From an uncultured Clostridia bacterium (GTDB lineage Bacteria > Bacillota > Clostridia > UBA1381): a stretch of DNA of 8,737 bases. Positions 1-4,676 of the stretch are shown in pieces (position 1 is the stretch's first letter; each line of letters begins with the position of its first letter). The notes beneath the pieces are model-generated. The model was not told where the DNA came from, did no database searches, and worked only from the letters and a program-made list of their open reading frames with translations. Where the stretch lies: the NCBI GenBank assembly GCA_934454745.1, contig CAKSGP010000038.1, forward strand, positions 1 to 8,737. Reading direction: 5' to 3'. The position numbers were made by a program, and so were the translations under genes.

Positions 1-2
1 AA

Positions 3-65
3 GCTGACGCTGACGCTCTGAAAGAGAAACTGGAAGCTGCTGGCGCAACTGTAGAAGTTAAATAA
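3..65 (+). CDS. rplL: 50S ribosomal protein L7/L12, C-terminal end (partial)
   Basis: The open frame entering from the left edge encodes the last 20 residues, ending ALKEKLEAAGATVEVK and a TAA stop at 63-65. This is the typical C-terminal helix and strand of L7/L12, the stalk protein of the large ribosomal subunit that recruits translation GTPases. Only the tail is present; the rest lies left of the window. A strong hairpin terminator follows about 40 bases later. The gene matters here mainly as the chromosomal anchor: the neighbouring minus-strand recombinases show that a mobile element sits directly downstream. In many bacteria rpoB follows rplL, and it is absent here, which supports an insertion at this point. 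Confidence 0.9.
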   Translation, partial: ADADALKEKLEAAGATVEVK

Positions 66-106
66 TTAGCGTCCAAATCTGGACATTAATTAAACTCTAA
101 AATATT

Positions 107-155
107 GCTCTGAAATCACTGAAATATGTGGTTTCAGAGCTTATTTTATTTTTAT
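107..155 (+). terminator. Intrinsic terminator downstream of rplL
   Basis: A 13-bp stem (107-119 with 128-140) has a single G-T wobble and an 8-nt loop. It is followed by a T-rich run at 141-155. Orientation and T-tract fit termination of the rplL transcript. Its position insulates the ribosomal operon from the minus-strand recombinase genes. Whether it belongs to the chromosome or to the element cannot be told from the window. A small 5-bp hairpin (GTCCA/TGGAC, 71-84) lies just upstream. Confidence 0.85.
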
Positions 156-186
156 AGTAAAAGTAAGAGCGGTGTAAAAAAGCCCG

Positions 187-205
187 TGCTACTAGTTTGC
201 TACTA
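187..205. repeat. Tandem octamer TGCTACTA, candidate recombinase-binding or attachment-end repeat
   Basis: TGCTACTA occurs at 187-194 and again at 198-205, an 11-bp period of about one helical turn. The repeats lie just beyond the stop codon of the outermost integrase gene, between it and rplL. Same-face direct repeats next to an integrase gene are typical of arm-type or core recombinase sites. No second attachment site is in the window for comparison, so the role is inferred. Confidence 0.45.
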
Positions 206-217
206 TACGGTGATTTG

Positions 218-1363
218 TTAATTTTGCTTGTTTTCTTCCACTGATGTATTGGCGAGCTTATCAATTTTATTAGCAATGTCATCGAATTTGTGTGGATAGA
301 GATGAGTATAGATATTAAGAGTTACACGCACGTCATTGTGTCCAAGGAAGGCTTTAATTTGCTCGTAATCGCAGCCTGCATTGGCAAGCATACTAGCACA
401 GCTGTGACGCAAATCATGGACGCGGATTTCTTTTAATCCTAATAGCTTTGCTTCCGAGTGAATAGCTCTATATAGGCTGTTATAGCTTATAGCTTGGAAA
501 ATTCGCTCTTGTGGATTATCAGAGGGAAGTTTTGAGAGATATTCTGAAAGCATTTTATGTACTATTGCAGGCATTTTTATATTCCGGACGCTAGCTTTTG
601 TTTTAGGTTGCAGTATTAAATCTGTACCTTTAAAACGCTTATAGGTCTTCGTAATCGAAAGTCGAGAGTTCTCTAAATCAATATCATCATGAGTTAAAGC
701 AAGAAGCTCGCCTACGCGCAAACCGCAATAAAAAAGGATAGTAAAGGCAACCACTAAGGTATATTCATCGGTTTTGCGTTTAATTTGGGCAGAGCGATTG
801 CGTTTAGTATCTTGTAAGGCAGTTATAAACAATTTAAACTCATCGGGTGTCCAATAATCCATATGATCGTTGCGTGCTTTGCCGATGCTGCCGCAAATGC
901 GCACAGGATTTACTGGAAGTTTGTAAATTTTTACGGCATAGTCAAAGATGTACTTTCGCAAATTATTGAGGTTATGAATGTAGGTAGGTGCATATGCTTC
1001 TTGTGAATCGTATAAGCTTCTTTGCCACTCTGCAATCATGTAAGCGTCAATATCTCCGATGGGTTTATCTGCGAAGATGGGCAAAATGTGTTTGCGGATA
1101 AGGTAATCTTTATTAGAAAGAGTGGTTATCTTAAGAGCTTTATTTTTACAATTTTCAAGATATTTTTCAGCTAAGATTTCAAAAGGTACAGTTGGATTGG
1201 TGGCTAGTTTAGCGAGAAAATCAATTTCATAAGCTTTTGCATCTTTTTGACGCTTAAAACCTCGCTTGAATTCCTGTTTTCGTTCTCCTTTCCAATTTTT
1301 ATAGTAAAATTTTGCGTAGTAGCGTTCGCTACCGTCTTTTAGAGTGTATTTATAGGTTGGCAT
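218..1363 (-). CDS. Tyrosine recombinase/integrase (outer copy, Int1)
   Basis: This 381-aa site-specific recombinase of the phage/ICE integrase family would catalyse strand exchange between element and chromosome. The N-terminal ~60 residues look like an arm-binding (AP2-like) domain, residues ~61-155 like a SAM-like core-binding domain, and the rest is the catalytic domain. The catalytic set is visible: R216 (GLRVGEL), a lysine in PKTK (K254 or K256), H317 and R320 (HDLRH), H342 (LGH) and nucleophile Y352. The start at 1363 is chosen because GGAGG lies eight bases upstream of that ATG; the frame is open further upstream, but that extension runs into the hairpin region and lacks a comparable site. 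It is the recombinase closest to rplL and is separated from the upstream recombinase gene by an intrinsic terminator. All catalytic residues are intact, so it is probably active. Confidence 0.92.
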   Translation of the reverse strand: MPTYKYTLKDGSERYYAKFYYKNWKGERKQEFKRGFKRQKDAKAYEIDFLAKLATNPTVPFEILAEKYLENCKNKALKITTLSNKDYLIRKHILPIFADKPIGDIDAYMIAEWQRSLYDSQEAYAPTYIHNLNNLRKYIFDYAVKIYKLPVNPVRICGSIGKARNDHMDYWTPDEFKLFITALQDTKRNRSAQIKRKTDEYTLVVAFTILFYCGLRVGELLALTHDDIDLENSRLSITKTYKRFKGTDLILQPKTKASVRNIKMPAIVHKMLSEYLSKLPSDNPQERIFQAISYNSLYRAIHSEAKLLGLKEIRVHDLRHSCASMLANAGCDYEQIKAFLGHNDVRVTLNIYTHLYPHKFDDIANKIDKLANTSVEENKQN

Positions 1364-1378
1364 AAAATAATCCTCCAT

Positions 1379-1411
1379 AAAGAAAAAGACACCCGCAAAA
1401 GAGCAGGTGTC
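1379..1411 (-). terminator. Intrinsic terminator between the two recombinase genes
   Basis: Read on the minus strand, a 9-bp stem (one T-G wobble) closes a 6-nt loop over 1388-1411 and is followed by a T-rich run at 1379-1387. It follows the stop codon of the inner recombinase by about 16 bases and precedes the ribosome binding site of the outer recombinase. It should reduce read-through from xis-int2 into int1, or act as an attenuator. Confidence 0.75.
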
Positions 1412-1413
1412 AA

Positions 1414-1442
1414 AATATAGATAGTGATTATTGATCGAGCAA
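1414..1442 (-). promoter_or_regulatory. Possible promoter for the outer recombinase
   Basis: On the minus strand TTGCTC and TATATT (+ strand 1414-1419) are separated by 17 bases, spanning the end of the inner recombinase gene. The -10 matches consensus 5/6 but the -35 only 3/6. A start about seven bases downstream would fall inside the terminator stem, so such a transcript would lack the full hairpin and escape termination. This is weak and speculative. Confidence 0.25.
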
Positions 1443-2537
1443 CTTGGCAAGATTACTCAAGTCATCATCATATACATGTCCGTAATAATCCTGAGTAGTT
1501 GCAATTTTGCTGTGACCAAGGTATTTTTGCGCTTCCAGGGCGGTGGCGCCGCGCGAAAACAAAAGAGCAGAGCAACTGTGGCGCAGATCATGCAAGCGGA
1601 TGTGCTTAACTCCAGCCAATGTTGCGCCAGAGTCGAGAGCGCGACGGATATTAGAGGGATTGAGCGAGGCGAACAGGCGTTGATTAGGATTGTCATCAAC
1701 CAGTCTATCAATAAGCTTGCACAAGTCATCATATACGATATTGCTGAGCGGGAGCGTACGATAGCTCTCCTTGGTTTTAGGTTCAGTAAATTTTTTATCT
1801 TGGTACTGCTTGTTGACGGTCAGCGTTTTGTGGTCGAGATCAAAGGAGTCAAGCGTAAGCCCCATGAGCTCGCCGATACGCAAGCCCGTGTAAAACAGTA
1901 CGTTAAACGCTGCAATTAAGGTGGCCGTGTCGACCTTGCGGCGGATGTGATTGCTTGCTGCAAGCTGCTCGTCACGCAATGCGTCGACAAAAGTATTGTA
2001 CTCTTCCAAGGTCCAGTAGATATCGCGCTTGACGCGGGCATGACCAATGCAACCACATTTTTCTGCTACGTTATTTTTGAGATCTAAAATATTAACCGCA
2101 AATTTAAAAACGAAAATGAGGGTTTTGCTAATTTCGTATATATAGGTTTCCGCAAGATCGGGATGGTCGCGCTTGATTTGCTGGTGCCAGGCAATGATAT
2201 TACGTTGATGGATTTCGTTGATAGGCGTATCTGCAAAGTAGGGCAATATATATGTGTTAATGATGCAGTTCCTAGTTTTGAGTGTACTAGGTCTCAGAGT
2301 CTTTTCGTGCTCACAGTACTCGAGGTAGCTGTTAATAACACCAGCTAAAGGCATAGTGCAGTCATTTTTGTGGTTAACTAAAAAATCATCTAAGTAATCT
2401 TTTGCTACCTTAAGGCTAGAAAAGCCACGCTTAAAGAGTACTTGGCTTTTGCCAAGAGAATCAATATAATTTTTTTTGATAAAATACGTATTTCTATCTT
2501 GATCCTTGTAAATACAAGGATGCTTTCCTTTTACCAT
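1428..2537 (-). CDS. Tyrosine recombinase/integrase (inner copy, Int2)
   Basis: This is a second complete tyrosine recombinase of 369 aa with the same domain plan as its neighbour: N-terminal arm-binding-like region, core-binding domain and catalytic domain. Catalytic residues are R220 (GLRIGEL), a lysine in PKTK (K254), H317 and R320 (HDLRH), H342 (LGH) and Y352 within DYYGHVY. The spacing of these residues nearly equals that in the outer copy, and stretches such as FADTPI/FADKPI and FKRGF are shared, so the two look like diverged paralogues. The start at 2537 follows AAGGAG with six bases of spacing; upstream in-frame codons overlap the preceding gene. It begins 13 bases after the xis-like stop, with its ribosome site abutting that stop, suggesting translational coupling. 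It could be the main integrase or a partner acting with the outer copy. Confidence 0.92.
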   Translation of the reverse strand: MVKGKHPCIYKDQDRNTYFIKKNYIDSLGKSQVLFKRGFSSLKVAKDYLDDFLVNHKNDCTMPLAGVINSYLEYCEHEKTLRPSTLKTRNCIINTYILPYFADTPINEIHQRNIIAWHQQIKRDHPDLAETYIYEISKTLIFVFKFAVNILDLKNNVAEKCGCIGHARVKRDIYWTLEEYNTFVDALRDEQLAASNHIRRKVDTATLIAAFNVLFYTGLRIGELMGLTLDSFDLDHKTLTVNKQYQDKKFTEPKTKESYRTLPLSNIVYDDLCKLIDRLVDDNPNQRLFASLNPSNIRRALDSGATLAGVKHIRLHDLRHSCSALLFSRGATALEAQKYLGHSKIATTQDYYGHVYDDDLSNLAKLLDQ

Positions 2538-2550
2538 TATAATCTCCTTA

Positions 2551-2736
2551 TTAGTTGAAATTATCAATAAGATATTGCTTATTGATTCTGCCGGCAATCG
2601 TAATTTTTCCTTGAGCCTTAAGCTGCTCATTGAGCTGGCGGATTACGCTATAAGCTCTGCTACGCTTGATGCTGAGGATTTTGCAAACATCGTCAACACC
2701 AATCAGGATGGGATCAGAGTAATTATCATTAGGCAT
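2551..2736 (-). CDS. Small winged-HTH protein, probable excisionase (Xis-like)
   Basis: This 61-aa protein is predicted to bind DNA through a helix-turn-helix at about residues 13-33 (VDDVCKILSIKRSRAYSVIR), followed by a short strand-turn wing (ITIAGRINKQYL) at 45-56. Size, fold and position directly upstream of an integrase fit recombination directionality factors of Firmicutes integrative elements, which bend attachment-site DNA and bias recombination to excision. Small regulators of the same fold also occur at this position, so a purely regulatory role is possible. AAGGAG lies 11 bases before the ATG, slightly longer than usual. The stop is adjacent to the ribosome site of the inner recombinase, so the two are probably co-transcribed and coupled. 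Confidence 0.72.
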   Translation of the reverse strand: MPNDNYSDPILIGVDDVCKILSIKRSRAYSVIRQLNEQLKAQGKITIAGRINKQYLIDNFN

Positions 2737-2769
2737 ATGGTGTGTATCTCCTTGATAGTGATATATGAG

Positions 2770-2862
2770 CTGTACGTGCCTCTCTGTGCGTGCGGTGTAT
2801 CTCAGTACGCCGACATACGGCTTATCTTATTTGTCCATATTTTAGCATTCTGTACGTTACAG
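2770..2862. repeat. CTGTRCGT repeats and a CTGTA/TACAG palindrome upstream of xis
   Basis: CTGTACGTG (2770-2778), CTGTGCGTG (2784-2792) and CTGTACGTT (2850-2858) share a common 8-mer. The third is part of the palindrome CTGTA-CGT-TACAG (2850-2862). The first two are 14 bases apart. They lie in the presumed leader and promoter of the xis-int2 operon and could bind its regulator or Xis itself. The function is inferred. Confidence 0.4.
2839..2847 (-). promoter_or_regulatory. Possible extended -10 promoter for the xis-int2 operon
   Basis: On the minus strand TGCTAAAAT resembles an extended -10 element, about 100 bases upstream of the xis start. No convincing -35 is visible. The palindrome CTGTA-CGT-TACAG lies just upstream, in the spacer region, where a bound protein could block polymerase. 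Confidence 0.3.
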
Positions 2863-3020
2863 ATTCATTATTTCGCTATATAAAACAAATAGACAATATA
2901 AGAATAAAATAATTTCTGTAAAAATAGAATAAATAAACAAAAAGCTATAACAGATTTTTTTGCTTAAAAACGTTAGTGCTTTTTGGAGACAAAATAAAAA
3001 TTTTTCAATAGATTTTTTTT

Positions 3021-3072
3021 CGGCAAAAAGTCAGTCGTTATATGGTAGCGACTGACTTTTTGCCGTTTATTT
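3021..3072 (+). terminator. Perfect 17-bp inverted repeat, terminator-like hairpin
   Basis: Arms 3021-3037 and 3049-3065 are exactly complementary around an 11-nt loop. A T-rich tail (TTTATTT) follows on the plus strand. The minus strand has an A-run after the hairpin, so only plus-strand termination fits. No plus-strand gene lies upstream, so it may end an unannotated small RNA, insulate the defence genes, or be a protein-binding palindrome. Confidence 0.5.
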
Positions 3073-3167
3073 AAACTTAAGACCATTAAATTATCGTAGT
3101 TTTTACTGTCTTTTTAAAGAGTTATCTGCTTTGTTGCTGCATCTGCTGCTAAAATAAGAGTTTTCTG

Positions 3168-3176
3168 TGATATAAT
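3168..3176 (+). promoter_or_regulatory. Extended -10 promoter of the BrxA-family gene
   Basis: TGATATAAT is a perfect extended -10 (TGN plus TATAAT at 3171-3176). The -35 region is poor, which is tolerated with a TG extension. The expected start near 3183 leaves a leader of about 32 bases before the ATG at 3215, with AGAGGG (3202-3207) as ribosome binding site. Confidence 0.6.
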
Positions 3177-3214
3177 ATTACTATCTATGAATATATTGTA
3201 CAGAGGGAAAATCT

Positions 3215-3832
3215 ATGGATAAAAAAGCATATAATGCAGCTGCGGTTAAATTTAATCTTTGGATGCCTGAGACTAAGAAAGTATGCAAGTTGCGTCAGGA
3301 TGGCATGACAATCAGGCAGATAAGACAAAAAAATAATGAGTATGATATTTTTGACGCACCGTCAGAAGAATACTCTAAAACAATTATGAGCGTGATTGCT
3401 AAACGCCTTGATGCAGGTGGCGGTTCTTTCGTTCCGCTGTTTTTGAGATCTGATGAGCGTGGCCAAAAGCTGTTGTGTCTGATTACGTGCCTGCTTACAG
3501 ATCCTTTATTTTATGATTTTACGTCTGAGCTTATTGGGGCTAAATTAAGCTGTGGCTTGTTTGAATTTGATGATAATGATATCTCACAATTTTGGGAAAG
3601 AGAGCGTGCAAAAGTCGAAAAGGTTGCGCAATTAAATAATAATACAGTAGATGTTTTGTCTAGGACATATAAACGCTACTTATCTAATGCTGGTATTACA
3701 GATAATAATAGAGGAGCCAGAGCAATTTATCCGCTTATTATATCTAGAGATATAGTAAAGTGGATGACTCGCAAAAGAATAAAGGAAGTATTATATGCAA
3801 TGACGGGTAAAGAAGATGGCAAAAAGCATTGA
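3215..3832 (+). CDS. brxA: BrxA-family protein (DUF1819), BREX defence component
   Basis: This 205-aa protein matches the BrxA/DUF1819 family in length and pattern. An N-terminal helical part (about residues 10-65) leads into LFLRSDERGQKLLCLITCLL (76-95). It is followed by DPLFYDFTSELI, a tryptophan-containing helix near 127 (FWERER), then VLSRTYKRYLSNAGI (147-161). BrxA is a small, largely helical protein reported to bind DNA and found in most BREX systems, where host DNA is methylated and phage DNA replication is blocked; its exact role is unclear. AGAGGG seven bases upstream supports the ATG. It is transcribed from its own extended -10 promoter and is followed by 157 bases containing a separate promoter, so it is not tightly joined to the next genes. 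No clear terminator follows it, so read-through is possible. In type 3 BREX, brxA is usually last; here it comes first. Confidence 0.78.
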   Translation: MDKKAYNAAAVKFNLWMPETKKVCKLRQDGMTIRQIRQKNNEYDIFDAPSEEYSKTIMSVIAKRLDAGGGSFVPLFLRSDERGQKLLCLITCLLTDPLFYDFTSELIGAKLSCGLFEFDDNDISQFWERERAKVEKVAQLNNNTVDVLSRTYKRYLSNAGITDNNRGARAIYPLIISRDIVKWMTRKRIKEVLYAMTGKEDGKKH

Positions 3833-3897
3833 AGCACTATGTAGTTGTTTATCTAAATAGTAATAACGTTTCAAATGAATAAAAAACAGTCTAAATG

Positions 3898-3932
3898 AAC
3901 GCTTTTCGTTTACTTGAGAGCCGAAAAGTGTT
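3898..3932. promoter_or_regulatory. Inverted repeat around the -35, candidate operator
   Basis: AACGCTTTTCG (3898-3908) and CGAAAAGTGTT (3922-3932) form 11-bp arms with one mismatch around a 13-bp centre. They enclose the -35 element of the following promoter. Position and symmetry suggest a site for a dimeric repressor, most simply the XRE protein encoded just downstream. A second shorter repeat, GTTATA...TATAAC (3930-3953), covers the -10 and start region. Confidence 0.5.
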
Positions 3933-3937
3933 ATACT
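3909..3937 (+). promoter_or_regulatory. Promoter of the XRE-brxF-brxC operon
   Basis: TTTACT (3909-3914) and TATACT (3932-3937) are separated by 17 bases, and TG precedes the -10 by one base (extended -10). The predicted start near 3944 leaves a leader of about 45 bases to the ATG at 3990. The promoter is embedded in inverted repeats, suggesting autoregulation. Confidence 0.65.
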
Positions 3938-3989
3938 TAAAATAAGTTATAACCTTGAATCATCTACTTTTAAGCAGGAGGCAGAGGCA

Positions 3990-4226
3990 ATGGCAGTATC
4001 ATATAACAAGTTGTTTAAGTTGTTGATTGACAAGAAAATGAAGAAGAAAGAACTGTGTGAACTTGCTGGAGTTAGCGCAAGTACTATTGGAAAAATGGGA
4101 CGTGGAGAACCTGTTTCTGTTGAAATGGTAGAAAAAGTCTGTCTTGCATTAGATTGCTCGGCTGATGATGTGCTGGAATTTATTCCAGATACTCCAGATA
4201 AAGAGAAATTTGGTAATGTAGAATAA
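3990..4226 (+). CDS. XRE/Cro-CI family transcriptional regulator
   Basis: This 78-aa single-domain protein has a five-helix lambda-repressor-like fold at about residues 5-65. The helix-turn-helix covers KKELCELAGVSASTIGKMGR (19-38), with the recognition helix near 29-37. The tail VCLALDCSADDVLEFIPD is typical of small Cro-like regulators of Firmicutes. It has no extra ligand or protease domain. AGGAGG eight bases upstream supports the ATG. It is the first gene of a tight run: the next ATG follows the stop by 13 bases. Given the inverted repeats over its promoter, it probably represses its own operon and so limits expression of the defence genes. Many BREX loci carry a WYL-domain regulator (BrxR) instead, so this is a different regulator type. 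The target site is inferred. Confidence 0.85.
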   Translation: MAVSYNKLFKLLIDKKMKKKELCELAGVSASTIGKMGRGEPVSVEMVEKVCLALDCSADDVLEFIPDTPDKEKFGNVE

Positions 4227-4239
4227 GGATGGATGTATC

Positions 4240-4662
4240 ATGGGAAGGATAATACAGTATCGATTGCTGCAATCTGAAAATCAAGTAGGTCTGATGAGAC
4301 CGATAGTATACTGCGATGAAAAATACTGCGAAGATTTACAACAGGTTTCATTAAATGAAAAATTGGCAAATCTGCTCATTAAAATCAAGCCGGAAAGAAG
4401 AACTCTGAGAATTGAGCAATGCTTTCAGGACGCCATTGCCCATATTCCGGAAAACAGTTGTATCAGAGATTTTGATGTGTTATTCAACCCAGCGTATAAG
4501 ATAGATGTGCTACAAATTCTAATGCTTGCGAATAGACGCAAAGCTTTTTCTGTTTTGTGGCCGGGAACTGTGGCAGACGGAAAATTGCTTTATGCGGAAG
4601 CAGGATATGTAGATTATAAAGAATACGATGTAGAACAATACGACATAACATGTGTCGTTTAA
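4240..4662 (+). CDS. BrxF-like BREX protein lacking a visible P-loop
   Basis: This 140-aa protein resembles the small BrxF protein that precedes the large ATPase in type 3 BREX. The C-terminal half shows the family pattern: a conserved segment around FDVLFNPAYKIDVLQILMLA (78-97), then RRKAFSVLWPG (99-109) and LLYAEAGYVDYKEYD (116-130). The middle part (VSLNEKLANLL, then RRTLRI) also fits. BrxF proteins normally carry an N-terminal GxxGxGKT nucleotide-binding loop; none is found here, and the N-terminus is only about 35 residues before the shared region. The Walker B-like position reads IRDFDVLF. It may therefore be a non-catalytic version or a BrxB-related protein. AAGGA upstream supports the ATG. 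It lies 13 bases after the regulator and 14 before the ATPase, so they are co-transcribed. Family membership comes from recalled patterns, not from a search. Confidence 0.6.
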   Translation: MGRIIQYRLLQSENQVGLMRPIVYCDEKYCEDLQQVSLNEKLANLLIKIKPERRTLRIEQCFQDAIAHIPENSCIRDFDVLFNPAYKIDVLQILMLANRRKAFSVLWPGTVADGKLLYAEAGYVDYKEYDVEQYDITCVV

Positions 4663-4676
4663 GGGAGGATGAAACG

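Larger units (their letters stand above)
2737..3214. other. Gene-free divergent control region
   Basis: No supportable gene is seen in these 478 bases between the minus-strand integration module and the plus-strand defence genes. The part next to xis (2760-2862) is GC-richer and carries short repeats and a palindrome. The middle (2880-3020) is very AT-rich with many T and A runs. Then come a 17-bp perfect inverted repeat (3021-3065) and the promoter and leader of the BrxA-family gene (3168-3214). Confidence 0.7.

Noticed and set aside
1364..1450. N-terminal extension of the outer recombinase to 1450
   Set aside because: The extension would run through the terminator hairpin and into the end of the other recombinase gene, and the ATG at 1363 has a well-spaced GGAGG.
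1431..1919. Plus-strand 162-codon open frame
   Set aside because: It lies wholly antisense to the well-supported inner recombinase gene, has no recognisable domain and no good ribosome binding site.
2575..2883. Plus-strand 102-codon open frame over the xis gene and its leader
   Set aside because: It is antisense to the xis-like gene, its sequence looks like antisense hydrophobic translation, and no ribosome binding site is visible.
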